Made by a program: the position numbers and the translations under genes
In this document: piece after piece, positions 32,118 to 42,958 of the stretch
Position numbering within the stretch: position 1 is the first letter of the stretch
Layout of the letters: the number at the start of each line of letters is the position of its first letter
NCBI GenBank assembly: GCA_034509735.1
Contig: JACGWO010000007.1
Coordinates: 1,736,001 to 1,800,000, forward strand
Source: Sesamum alatum
Lineage: Eukaryota; Streptophyta; Magnoliopsida; Lamiales; Pedaliaceae
DNA length: 64,000 nt
Direction: 5' to 3'
Notes under the pieces: model-generated
The model's input: the letters and a program-made list of their open reading frames with translations, nothing else
Told to the model about the DNA's origin: nothing
The model's database searches: none

Positions 32118-32930
32118 AATTTAAGTTTTAAAACTATAGAACTAAGTACCCAATGATCGTATAACAATATATTCAACATAAAAGCTTTTCTTATTTTTTG
32201 TTTTAAAATTAAGGTATTAACTATTTTAATATAAGTAAGCAGGTTTTCTTAAACAAAGATAAATAAGATCTATGTTTTTTTAATTGGGTTAATATCACTT
32301 TTAGTCCATCAAATATGTCACTTATCCAGATTTAATCTCTCAAATTTTAGACTCATCATATTTAGCCGCTCACATTTGAAGATTATATGATATCACCACA
32401 CCATATGTACTTCTTTGTTTTTTTATTTATCAGAATTATTACTTAAATAAATATATAAAAACCATTCCCAAGAAGTAAAAACTATCTCACCGTTAAGGAC
32501 ATATACTAAAGTAGATCAAATATAGGATAAATTACATTTACCTCCCTTGAAATTTAACATAATTATAAATACCCCTGAGATTTGTAACCGTCTAACAATA
32601 ATCCATTCCCATCCATTTTTATGGGTGAATTGACCAAAATGCCCTTATGTATTTTATTTAATTTTTTAATCTTTTTAAATTTTTTTGGACTACAATGCGC
32701 AGAGAGAAGTTTTTAAAGCTTTTTACACAGAAGAGTTAATAGCGCAATTTTCCTCGGTTGATTTTTCTGCAATTTAACTTAAAAAACAAGGGCAAAATGG
32801 TTAATTTCAGGCCTTTAGTTGAAAATTACAAACCTCAAGGGGTATTTGTAATTTTTCAAACAATAAAGGGGTATTAATTTGTAATTATGCCAAATTTTAG
32901 AGGAGGTAGATGTAATTTACCCTTAAATAT
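32118..32930. repeat. MITE fragments
   Basis: 32285-32400 is a left-arm fragment of the 673-1576 family (GGGTTAATATCACTTTTAGTCC). 32524-32920 is a fold-back MITE, GGATAAATTACATTTACCTCC on the left and GGGTAAATTACATCTACCTCC from the right. 32118-32280 continues the SULT-3psi 3' flank. Confidence 0.55.
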
Positions 32931-33152
32931 ATGAATGGGAGGGGGCGCGACGAGGGGTTGGGGAATGGGGAGGAGGTGGTGGGGGGAAGGAGGGACGACG
33001 ATGGGGCGCTGGGGAATGGGGACTCGAGCGGTGACAGGGGGAAGGGGAGGGGTCGCTGATGGGAGAAAGGGGAAGGGGGGCGTGACAACAATGGGAAGGG
33101 AAGGTGGCGGTAGTGGTGGTGGTGGTGACGAAGTTGGTCGGGGTGGAATTAA
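32931..33152 (+). repeat. G-rich low-complexity island
   Basis: The plus strand is dominated by GGGG/GGAGG runs (TGGGGAATGGGGA occurs twice) in otherwise AT-rich DNA. Frames on both strands are Gly/Arg- or Pro-rich by composition and are not credible proteins. It has quadruplex-forming potential. Confidence 0.7.
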
Positions 33153-33448
33153 TATTTTTTTAATTATATATATATATATGCAAATATTTTTTAATAATAA
33201 TGTATATGTATCATTATAAATGAAAAATATTGTTATAATCAATCCATACTAAAGTACAACAATACTACAAGAGTCGATTGATTTTCAAAAAAATCATAAT
33301 ATCAATGGAGGACTAACCTGCAAAATAGGGGTTATGCACTATAATGCCTAAGTCAATAATGTTCTTGCTGAATGAATGAAAGAGAAACCTGAATCAAAGT
33401 GAAAATAATAGTTGAATGTAACGTTAAAGTGATAGAAATAATGTGGAG
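33153..33448. other. Spacer, nothing recognised
   Basis: AT-rich sequence with a short TA run at 33165-33178. No gene or repeat boundary seen apart from the TSD at its end. Confidence 0.4.
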
Positions 33449-33942
33449 GGATTAAATATAATTTTCGTCTTGTATCTTTTGTATTTTGACAATTTAGTCC
33501 TTTATCTTTCTAGGGTAGCAAATAAGTTCTGTAATTTTTTAATTTTTTGCAATTTTGGTCCTTTAGTCGCCGGAGTTTGCAAATATTGCCGGATTTTTTT
33601 TAATTTGGGGCTTTTGTTCCCATTAGTCAATTTAATGGACCAAAATCGCGAAAAATTATTAGTTACAGGACCTATTTGCTACACTAGAAAGATAAAGGAC
33701 TAAAACACCAAAATATAAAAGATATAGGATGAAAATTTGGTTCCATGCTGGCAGTAATTTGACGAATGAGAACAAAAGCCCCAAACTAAAAAAAGTTTCC
33801 GGTAACATTTGCAAACTCCGGTGATCGAAGGACCAAAATCGCGAAAAATAAAAAAGTTACAGAACCTATTTGCTAACCTAGAAAGATAAAGGATTAAAAC
33901 GCCAAAATGCAAAAGATACAGAACGATAAACAAATTTAAGCC
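33449..33942. mobile_element. Mutator-like MITE, ~494 bp
   Basis: TSD TAATGTGGAG is at 33439-33448 and 33943-33952. The ends are GGATTAAATATAATTTTCG and, from the right, GGCTTAAATTTG; inner arms pair through TAGTCCTTTATCTTTCTAGG. Fragments of this family occur at 10690-11200 and a relative at 48973-49447. Confidence 0.75.
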
Positions 33943-33952
33943 TAATGTGGAG

Positions 33953-34530
33953 TGCAAAAAGTGAGCTTAAGATAGCTTCAAAATCGAGAGAGAGTAATAG
34001 TTGGAGCGTGAGATAAATGTTACCAAAATGACTGCATACTGTCTCATTTTATAGACATCCGTAGAACAAGATCCGGAATGCTGTTAGGGTAAATCATTCA
34101 CTGTTGGATAGCTACATGTGTTAGCTTTAGACGAAGATATGACTCTTTGATTGAGTCTTTCCCAGTTTATTCGAGTATCCCGAATTCTGTTATCCAGCTA
34201 TTTTAAGAAGTTGATTTCAACCGGACTATTTGGAGTTTGTTGGAGATTTTTTAGTATGATATGTCCCAAGGTGTCAACAACCTGTATGACATGGCATCTT
34301 TGTTGTACGTTGATTCATCTTGGTAAAATGGGTTCATCTTTTGGACCTTTCAGGTTAGTAAAAATAATACGAGTTTATGGGCCAACAGGTTAGATCTAAA
34401 GAAAAAATAAGACAAAAAAAAAAAAAAACTTTACAAACTTTATGCCGTCCCTTCAAAGGTAAGGGAGTTTTCCTTTTCTTGAACAAGTTCTTATTTATTT
34501 CCAAAACCTTCCGTCCACAGTCCACATGCC
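33953..34530. other. Spacer without recognised gene
   Basis: Includes short frames with no family resemblance (for example 34151-34393). No repeat partner seen in the window. Confidence 0.35.
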
Positions 34531-35140
34531 TTTCAAAATTTCATGGATCATGAAACCTTTGGATCAATCCGTTTGTCGTCTCACACACCATTTCTCCCTT
34601 GAAGACAAGATTGCATTACAAAACTAAAATATATATACTACTAATAGCCAAATTTGCTTGTTGGTAATATATAGGTATATCTTGGTGAAAGGCATTAATT
34701 TGCTTTTTTGACTTTTTTGGAAAAGATTGCAAGTGACGAGACATTCTATGTTCGAGTGAAAGCATTCAACCTTTAGAAAAAATCATTCAACCGCTAGAAA
34801 AAGAACTTGAATTGGAAGTGTGATGAAGATTAAATAATCTTGACTATCTTATTGTATTATTAAGTTCTGGGATTTTCTATTCAACACTATAAATAGGTAT
34901 TGTGTGATATGCGAGTAAGTCAAGTCAGAAAAAGAGATAAAAAAAAATCAAGAAAAACAAAACAAGAGTGATGCAAGTAAAATTGTGAAAGTGAGTGAGT
35001 AATTATTTATTTTCTTAGTATAAATATTTGAAATAAAACTGAACTTATACTATATTCACATATATCTAGCAAGGGCATAAAGAATTTAATATATTCAATT
35101 ACAAATCTAGCTTTCTTCACTAAAAAAAGGATAAATATTA
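34531..35140 (+). pseudogene. Ghost SULT locus: leader and 3' flank without coding sequence
   Basis: 34540-34630 matches the leader of SULT-1 (CCCTTGAAGACAAGATTGC, TTACAAAACTGAA) and the GATC-TGAAACCTT-GATGAG stretch before SULT-3psi. 35005-35135 matches the 3' flanks at 30545-30690 and 38070-38220 (TAGTATAAATATTTGAAATAAAA, CTAGCTTTCTTCA). The ~370 bp between (34640-35000) is not SULT coding sequence; it includes CACTATAAATAGG and could be a piece of an unrelated element. Alternatively the leader belonged to SULT-4 and was displaced by 1.1 kb. Confidence 0.55.
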
Positions 35141-35762
35141 CATTTGGTCTCTTAAGTTTTCATTTAGAATCACTTTAATTCCTCAAAGTTCATTTATTAA
35201 CCTTAGCATTCCTAAACTTTAGTTTTTGTCTCAATTTTGTCCTTATGACCATTTTTCGGTGCAAATGTGATAGAATTTTGAATTTTTAGAAGGTAAAATG
35301 GTCAACCTTAGCTTGATTTTCACTTTAGTAGCTTAAGTTTGTAAAATTGTCAGATTAATCTTTTTTTTAAGCGAAAACACCTCTTTTGTATTTTTGTATG
35401 CTGAATATGATATAATAATATTATGTGAATAATGAAAACTTTGAACTTTCATGAACATAATAATAACATATCGCTAAATACATATAATTATATCTACTAA
35501 AACTTTAAAATTTATTAAATATTTTTTATTGATAAATTTGTTTTCTTGTAGTTACAAAAAATAATTATTGTCTCCTTCTAATATATATTTTTTATTTTCT
35601 CTTTTTGGCTCCACAACTTTTACAATACATTTTTTAATATATGATTTTTCACGTGTCCATCTCCTATAGGTAGAATAGGAGATGGAGTAGGAGTTTGGAG
35701 CAGAGGATCCCGAGCCCACAAGTATACATACAGGTAGATAGATCCAATATCATTGCATTGCA
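35141..35762. other. Region immediately upstream of SULT-4
   Basis: Contains a partial MITE arm (about 35145-35360, with TTAAGTTTTCATTTAGAATCAC). The last ~120 bp before the ATG have no match to the leaders of SULT-1 or SULT-3psi, so the promoter of SULT-4 differs from its sisters. No clear TATA box is placed correctly. Confidence 0.4.
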
Positions 35763-36761
35763 ATGGAGGAAAAAGAAGACCCAAAATGCTCTTATGCTCA
35801 AGCACTTGATAATAGTCCCAAGGATGAATTCCAGGAGTTGCTCCAAACACTTGAACAGGTGAGTTGGGATGGGGTACCGCTCGTCAAATACTGCGGCTGC
35901 TGGTTTCCGGTATGGATGTTCCGACAGATATTAGCTGCTCAAAAGCACTACAAAGCAAAAGATACAGACATAATTTTGTCTACATTGCCTAAATCAGGAA
36001 CCACCTGGATGAAGGCCCTCATGTTTTCCATTGCCAATCGCCATGTTTTTCCCATTGATCAAAGTCCTCTACTCACTTCCACTCCTCACAAGCTTGTGCC
36101 TCCCCTAGAGTTCGATACTTTCTGGGAGCAAGATAATAATCCTGATCTGGAAGCCATTCCCAGTCCAAGAATTTTCGGAACGCACATGCATTTCAAAACG
36201 CTTCCTGAATGCATCCGTGAAAGAAACTGTAAGATTATCTACATCTGCAGAAACCCATTGGATCAGTTTGTTTCCCAGATCCATTTCTCGTCTCAGAACA
36301 GGTCTGGAAGAGATGCAGACCCGGTTGCCATAGATGAGGCTTTCAACATGTATTGCCAGGGAATTAGCCCCTATGGGCCGTTTTGGGATGATATTCTTGG
36401 ATACTGGAACGCTCATTTGGAGAATCCAGGGAAAGTATTGTTTCTGAAATACGAGGATCTGAAAGAGGATATCACATCTCAGGTAAAGAAGATTGCTGAA
36501 TTTATGGGGTTCCCTTTTTCGTTGGAGGAAGAAGAACAAGGTTTGATTGACCAAATCTCAGGGCTGTGCAGCTTTGAAAGTCTCAGCAATTTGGCTCCGA
36601 ACAAGACAGGTGATAATAATCGTACGGTGAAAAGCAGTTCTTTCTTCAGGAAGGGACAAGTTGGAGACTGGACCAATTATCTGACTCCTGCCATGGCTGA
36701 ACGCATCAAAAATCTCATGGATAGCAAGTTCGAGGGTTCGGGTTTAATGTTCAAGACTTGA
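35763..36761 (+). CDS. SULT-4, cytosolic sulfotransferase
   Basis: Single-exon frame of 332 residues beginning MEEKEDPKCSYAQ. PKSGTTW at 76-82, catalytic His141 in GTHMHF, Arg163 and Ser171 in [28 protein letters not shown] near the C-terminus, end SGLMFKT. One residue is gained relative to SULT-1 (EQDNNPDL for EQDNPDL). It is closest to SULT-3psi; its C-terminal third is almost identical to those of SULT-1, SULT-3psi and SULT-5psi, while the acceptor-side region (residues 100-150) differs more. Predicted cytosolic, PAPS-dependent; acceptor unknown. All catalytic residues are in place. Confidence 0.95.
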   Translation: MEEKEDPKCSYAQALDNSPKDEFQELLQTLEQVSWDGVPLVKYCGCWFPVWMFRQILAAQKHYKAKDTDIILSTLPKSGTTWMKALMFSIANRHVFPIDQSPLLTSTPHKLVPPLEFDTFWEQDNNPDLEAIPSPRIFGTHMHFKTLPECIRERNCKIIYICRNPLDQFVSQIHFSSQNRSGRDADPVAIDEAFNMYCQGISPYGPFWDDILGYWNAHLENPGKVLFLKYEDLKEDITSQVKKIAEFMGFPFSLEEEEQGLIDQISGLCSFESLSNLAPNKTGDNNRTVKSSSFFRKGQVGDWTNYLTPAMAERIKNLMDSKFEGSGLMFKT

Positions 36762-38290
36762 AACGAAAAAACAAGAGCAATTAAGCAACTGATCAGTTAT
36801 TTGTGTTTGTATTGTGGTTTGATAGCTTTTTCTGTTTCTGTTAGTATCTATTAATAATGGTCGTTGCATGTTGAAAAGTTTAATTTGTTCCATTACGAAT
36901 AACTTGAAATATTAAAGTTAATTTGTGTTTGTTCATGTTTCTTTTATATATTAAAGCAGTATGTGTTTGGGATATTTATTTCTCGTTATGGTTCAATACA
37001 ATATATGTTCCTCCGGTTTAATGCAATTTACATCCCGGTGATATTTCAATCTTAGTAAATTACCCTTTATAAAAAAAAATAGCAATTTATCTTCATATAT
37101 TTTTTTTAGAGTTAAATACACTTACCACCCCTAAATTATTCACCCCACATCAATTACCCCCTAAGATATTAAAACCTTCAAAAACCCCCCTAACCTTCTA
37201 ACTCATTTTATTTTTTAAGTTCAAAAGGCCTATTTTACCCTTATTGAAAATTGTTTTTTGAAAAAAAAAAAAATAAAGGGATTTTTAAAATATCAAAATC
37301 GTTCTTATGTGAAGTTTTTGTCTAATTCTAGTATCACTTATTCATCGAACTCTTTTTATTTTCATTATCCTAAAATATTTGGAGTTTATTTTATTTTAGT
37401 TTTCTTTATTTGTCAAACCAAATTAAAATAAATTCATACATCTATATATATATATATATATATATTTACTTAAACAAACATACAATTAATAAAATCAAAA
37501 GAGCTGATCATGAGCTAATAAGAAAATATACAATTAATATTTATTTATACAAACATGATAATTATATAAATATGATAATTATATGAATGTGTAAATTTAA
37601 TTTTAACTTGGTTTGACAAATAAGTGAAACTAAATAAAATGAGTTCCAAATACTTTAGAATTATAAAAATAAAAAGAGGTCGATGAAAAAGTGAAATTAG
37701 AATCAGATAAAACTTCAAAAAAGAGTGGTTTTGGTATTTTAAAAATTCCTATAATTTTTTTTTTCATAAATCAATTTTTAGTAAGGGTAAAATGGACTTT
37801 TTGAACTTCAAAATTAAAGGTGTTAGAAGGTCAGGGGGCTTTTTGAAGGTTTTAATACTTTAGGGGGGTAACTGATGTAGGTTGGATACTTTAGGGGTGG
37901 TAACTGTATTTAACCCTTTTTTTCTTAAAATGGAGCAATTTACCTCCCTGTCTAGGATGTAATTTTCATAAGGAGGTAATTTGCCCATTTTCAGTATCAC
38001 AGGGGGGTTGCTTGCATTTTTTCCTATGCTCATCCGATATATACGTACTACACTTTATGTCGCGTTTAATTATTTATTTTCTTAGCATAAATATTTGAAA
38101 TAAAATTGACCTTATAATATATTCACATTATTTCTAGTTAGTGCACAAATAAATTTTAATATTTTGTACCCTAGATTAAATTTCTAATCTAGCTTTCTTC
38201 ATTAAAAAAGATACATGTAATTTTTTTTAGTTACAGTGCGGAAAGAAATTAACAACTAGTTTACTTTAATCATTTAATTTTCCAAACTAT
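36762..38290. other. 3' flank of SULT-4 split by nested fold-back elements
   Basis: 36762-36990 and 38020-38290 match the SULT-3psi flank. Between them lies an outer fold-back (about 37020-38020, TGCAATTTACATCCC / GGAGGTAATTTGCCC) with an inner one at 37111-37915 (GAGTTAAATACACTTACCACC on the left, GGGTTAAATACAGTTACCACC from the right). The inner one is palindromic over most of its 0.8 kb. A TA microsatellite is at 37443-37466. Confidence 0.6.
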
Positions 38291-39134
38291 AGACTAGAGG
38301 GTGTTTGGCTAAGCTTTTGTGAAATATTTTTATAATTAAACTCTACATCTTATAAGATGTTTGGATCTTATTTTAAAAATAAGCTCCTAAAGCGTTTGAA
38401 TAAAATAAGATGTTAAAGCTTATAAGATGTTTTCACATCATATAAGATGTTAGGGCGTTTGGCATAATGAGGTCTTTTTATTGATGAAATGACCAAAAAG
38501 GACATGATACTATTAAAATCAAATAAATTGTTATTTCTTGATATATTGCGTATTTAGATACTTTTAAAATAATTTCATAAATAGTACACATTAGTTTAAC
38601 TTCAAATAAGAATTTAATAGATAATTATTTTCACAAAAATTAGAAAAATGGCAAATTATGACCTAAATTAAGTTTTGAATAAAAATAATATATATATATA
38701 TAGGTACATTCATGCTAATCGAATATTAATATAGATATATAATTCATGTTTTCTTTGTTGATGAAAATTCTAGTCGTATAATTTATAATGCTTTTAATAT
38801 TATATTTTTTTCAGTAAATATAATATCAATAACAATCTTATTTTTGTTTGACTATATTAATTTATTATTTAATAATGAAATATTTTTCTTTTTTTAAAAG
38901 CAAAAAAATTAATAGGCAATAAAATTATTTAACATCCTAAGAGAAAGTGTGTGTGAGAGAGAGAGAGTGTGTGTGTGCATGAGTATATATTTGTAAACTT
39001 AACGGAAAAAGACTTTTAAAATTAATTTTACAAACTTTTTAAAATATTTGGAACCAAAAATAAAATTCCATAAAATATGGGATAAAAAAAGCACTGTTCT
39101 TCTGGGACTAAATATGCTTTCAGCCCAGTTGTTT
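38291..39134. other. AT-rich spacer
   Basis: A short repeated word (CTTATAAGATGTTT) occurs three times at 38345-38450; there is a GT/GA microsatellite at 38946-38980. No gene seen. Confidence 0.4.
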
Positions 39135-39305
39135 TATTTTTACATGGTTTCTGGGGCTACTACTTGAATAAAAGCAGAAAAGTACCTTTGTTTTTTTGCA
39201 ATAATTTAGCAGAAAAGTAGGTTGTCTTGTTCCAACCATTAATGTCTGCTTCCCATGAGTTCGAAATGGTACGTTTGTTTGTGTTATAAGTTGGGTCCAT
39301 ATGCC

Positions 39306-39392
39306 AATTATCTGACTCCTGCCATGGCTGAACGCATGAAAAAGCTCATGGATAGCAAGCTCGATGGCTCCGGTTTAATGTTCAATACCTGG
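39306..39392 (+). pseudogene. SULT remnant f4: last 29 codons
   Basis: Reads [20 protein letters not shown] then GSGLMFNT, but the stop codon is TGG (Trp), so the frame runs on. The coding part begins right after GGGTCCATATGCC, the same junction as in f3. No upstream SULT exon is present. Confidence 0.88.
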
Positions 39393-39619
39393 GAAAAAAA
39401 AAAAAAGCAGCCAGCAGATGGATATCTATGTTCATCAATTTCGATTCCATTTTGGATGATGAGTTATTAAATTTTCTATATTTTCATGAATAGTATTGCT
39501 ATACTTAATTGGTTAAGACATGATAGGAATTAGGCACAAGATTTTCTAATATAATCAATCAAAATCAATATATTAACAATAAATAGGTTACCGAAGTTTC
39601 GACTAACATTTCAAACTTC

Positions 39620-40721
39620 GGGGAAATTATGATTTTCGTCCTATATGTATAGGAGGTTTGCATTTTTAGTCCGGTACAATTACGTTTTCGCATTTTGTAT
39701 CTATAAGTTCGTAATTTTTGCGCTTTTGGTCCTTCTCCGGCGAAAATGGCCTGAAAAAGTCATATGAATTGCACATGACTGTGTTTTAAAAATTTTTCCA
39801 GCCATTTGGCTTAGGTGGCATTCCAGCTATACATTAATTTTATTTTCACTAAATGACATGTCATTTTCCCTCCAAAACATGCCACATAAGATTAAATTGG
39901 AGGGAAAATCACTAGGCACTTCCCCTCATTTTATTAAACCCCAAATTAAGAAAATAAAAAAAAATCCCAAAACAATGAAAAATCTTTTCAGTCTTCTATC
40001 TCTTTCATTTTTTCTTCCATTCGGTTGATTTTTCACAATAAACCCGGAAAAATTGCTTTTGCCCTTCGACACATTGGATGGTCCTCCCACTCGAAAAACT
40101 GGCAACCTCCGCTCTAAAAATACCGGAAAGATAGAAAAAAAATTGAAATCAAATATAAATTTTACATGGAACGATTTAAAGAACCTTTTTTTTTCCCCTT
40201 ACATTGAAATCACAACATGAGTGGAATCTTTTTTCAGGATTTTCAGCTGTCCATAATGTTCAAAGCATGGCTCGCCGCCCACAATAGTAGTCGATGGAAG
40301 CTGCTATCGATGACATTTTCAGCAAAAAGCTCGAAGGGAACTCTTCCTCAGTTGGAAAAATGGCAGATGTTAGAGATAGGGCTTTTTACATTCAATTTGG
40401 GGTTTAATAAAACGGGGGGAAGTGCCTAGTGATTTTCCCTCCAATTTAATCCTATGTGGCATGTTTTGGAGGAAAAATGCCATGTTATTTAGTGAAAATA
40501 AAAATAGTGTATAGCTAGATTGCCACCTAAGCCAAATGGCCAGAAAATTTTTTAAATCACAGTCATGTGCAAGTCATGTGACTTTTTCCGGTCATTTTCG
40601 TCGGAGTAGGACCAAAAGCGTGAAAATCGCGAACTTACATGATCAAAATTCGAAAGTGTAATCCTACATGACTAAAAATACAAACCCTTTATACATATAA
40701 GATGAAAATTGCAATTTTCCC
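39620..40721. mobile_element. Mutator-like fold-back element, 1.10 kb
   Basis: Left arm GGGGAAATTATGATTTTCG, right arm reversed GGGAAAATTGCAATTTTCATC, followed by matching TTTTTAGTC and CGAAAATG-type words. Flanks TCAAACTTC and TTCAAAATC are an eroded 9-bp TSD; the empty site is near 25940-25960 (complement). A short frame at 40217-40429 inside it has no recognisable family. Confidence 0.7.
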
Positions 40722-40870
40722 TTCAAAATCTAATAAAAAAATTTGGAGATTAGAGAACACAAGGAGTAGTTTATTGACATTACGATCGTACTAGAAAATA
40801 TTTATTTTGATTCATTTTATATTTAGTCGAGAAGATCTTGTTAAAGTGGTTATGTTATTGATGTTTCATA

Positions 40871-41303
40871 AGAGGTTCTAGGTTCGGGGTTTTTGAATGT
40901 GGGTGTTTAGTTATTTTCATGGAATTAGTCCTGTAGGTTGGGGTTGGTAATCGTTGTCATGTAAGTAACGTATTGACAATTTTAGTCCTACAACTTAATT
41001 ATGATTTTGTGATAATTTTAGTCCGATAAAAATCAACTAAAAATCGCCGGAGCTCTTGGAAATTTTAGTGAAATTAGGGATTTTGCCAACTAGATGCTAT
41101 TCTGGGACATGACAGCTTATGTGACGTTAGGTCTAAACATTTTCGAGGGTGAGAGTGAGAAACAGTTGGGAAGGACTGATTGGACACACCATCAATCATT
41201 TTCTTTTCTACATGTATTTGGCAAGTGGTTGAAAAATAAATTAAATTATTCTATATTCAACTGAAATGCGATTGATAAAAGTTTATCCGAATTTAATTTG
41301 TTA
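40871..41303. other. Spacer and outer part of the left inverted arm of SULT-5psi
   Basis: 40880-41100 contains a half fold-back (TTTTAGTCC words). 41140-41303 is the inverted match of 44640-44800. Confidence 0.5.
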
Positions 41304-41313
41304 AATTTATTCT

Positions 41314-41718
41314 GAGAAAATTATAATTTTGATCCTAAAGTATACGGTGATTTGCAATATTAGTCTCATACTTTCTGGAATAACTAATATTAGTCCCAAA
41401 TTTTATAAAACATTGCAAAGTTAGTCCCATCGTGAGAAAATTGTAATTTTTGGGATTAACTTTGCAATATTTGGGACAAAATATGGGACTGATTTTGCAA
41501 TATTTTGCTAAAATGTGGAACTAATTTTGCAATGCTTTTATAAAGCATGGGACTAATATTACTATGGTGGGACTAATTTTGTAATATATATTTTCCTAAA
41601 GTATGGAACTAATGTTGGCTATTTCAAAAAGTATGGGACTAATATTAGCTATTTTAAAAAGTATGAAATAAATATTGCAAACCACCCTACATTTTGAGAC
41701 CAAAATTACAGTTTTCTC
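41314..41718. mobile_element. Fold-back MITE with perfect 10-bp TSD
   Basis: AATTTATTCT is at 41304-41313 and 41719-41728. The ends are GAGAAAATTATAATTTTGATC and, from the right, GAGAAAACTGTAATTTTGGTC. The interior has many TGGGACTAATNTTGC words. The other inverted arm (near 44111-44122 / 44639) lacks it. Confidence 0.75.
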
Positions 41719-41728
41719 AATTTATTCT

Positions 41729-42016
41729 AGATGCAGACTTTTATCATCTCACCTGCGGTGTGGAAGATTCACACACGTGCGAGCTCAGAATTGGAATTGG
41801 GAGTGTCGAAAATCTTGTGCCTAATTCCTATCATGTCTTAACCAATTAATTATTGTCCAACTAATACTACTGAAAATAGAGAATTAAATTTACTCATTAT
41901 CTAATTAAACGGAATAGAAATTGATGAACAATATTTATGTTATGGAATGAAAGAACACGTTGCCCGACAAAACAAACATAGATACTCATCAATTGGGCTT
42001 TTTTTTTTTCCTTTTT
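41729..42016. other. Inner part of the left inverted arm and 3' flank of SULT-5psi
   Basis: 41720-41810 is the reverse complement of 44035-44118 (ATGCAGACTTTTATCATCTC, GTGTGGAAGATTCACACACG). 41815-42010 matches the SULT-remnant flanks at 26755-26840 and 8587-8715. Confidence 0.6.
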
Positions 42017-42958
42017 TCAGGTGTTGTACATTAAACTCGAACCCTCGAACTTGCTATCCATGAGCTTTTTGATGCGTGCAGCCATGGCGGGAGTCAAATA
42101 ATTGGTCCAGTCTCCGACCTGTCCCTTCCTAAAGAAGGAACTGTTTTTCACAATGCCATTAACACTACCTGTCTTGTTCGGAGCCAAATTGCTGAGACTT
42201 TCAAAGCTGCACAGCCCTGAGATTTGGTCAATCAAACCTTGTTCTTCTTCCTCCAATGAAAAAGGGAACCCAATGAATTCAGCAATCTTCTTTACCTGAG
42301 ACGTGATATCCTCTTTCAAGTCTCAATACCTGAGAAACAACACTTTTCTTGGATTCTCCAAATGGGCATTCCAGTATCCAAGCATATGGTCCCAAAAGGG
42401 CCCCAACATATGAATTCCCTGGCAAAACATGTCGAAATACTCGTCGATGGGAACTGGCTCCGAACTTTCTTTCGGTGAGAAATTGCAATACGAAACGAAC
42501 TGATCCAATGGGTTTCTGCACATGTAGATTAATCTACAGTCACTTTCTCGGATGGAATCAGGAAGGAGTTCGAAAGGCATGTGAGTTGCGAAAATTCTCG
42601 GACTAGGTACGTTTGAAAGATCAGGGTTTTCTTGCTCCCAGTAAACATTGAACTCTAAGAAAGGCACAAGTGTGTGAGGACTGGAAGTGAGTAAAGGGCT
42701 TTGATCAATCGTAAAAAGATGGCGATTGGCTATGGAAAAAGTCAGGGCTTTCAACCAGGTAGTTCCTGATTTAGGTAAGGTTGATAGTATTACATCTGTA
42801 CCTTGTGCTTTGAAGTTCTTTTGAGTGGATAGTATTTGCCGGAATACCTTTTGCGGCAACCAAAAGCCGCCGTATTTAACGACCGGAGGACTCACATGTC
42901 GTTCCAGTGTTTGGAGCAACTCGTGGAGATCATCCTTGGGATTTTCTTTATTCTCCAT
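42017..42958 (-). pseudogene. SULT-5psi, sulfotransferase with an in-frame TGA
   Basis: Coding starts MENKENPKDDLHELLQ, shorter at the N-terminus than its paralogues. PKSGTTW, catalytic ATHMPF and YMCRNPLDQFVS are intact. At 42323-42325 the codon after FLRY is TGA, where the others read FLKYED; the frame then continues open to [20 protein letters not shown] and ends SGLMYNT. The lesion looks like an inserted T and a nearby lost base and not a simple substitution. The part after the stop is nearly identical in DNA to SULT-4 (about 90 bp identical around [19 protein letters not shown]), while the part before it is clearly divergent. The truncated product would lack the RKGxxGDW loop and be inactive. 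Confidence 0.92.

Larger units (their letters stand above)
39135..40870. repeat. Inverted copy of the 25.8-27.1 kb SULT-remnant block
   Basis: Reverse-complement match to 25800-27085, interrupted by the fold-back at 39620-40721. It provides the empty site for the 26026-26743 MITE, and vice versa. Confidence 0.75.

Noticed and set aside
32874..33242. Pro-rich minus-strand and Gly-rich plus-strand proteins
   Set aside because: Composition follows directly from the G-rich island; no domain, no start context, and no paralogue.
33653..33957. 85-codon and similar frames in the 10.8-11.3 kb and 33.4-34.0 kb MITEs
   Set aside because: They recur because the MITE arms recur; no codon bias or family match.
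42323..42325. TGA in SULT-5psi read as selenocysteine
   Set aside because: Land plants lack selenoprotein decoding, the paralogues have Glu at this position, and the surrounding bases look like an indel pair.
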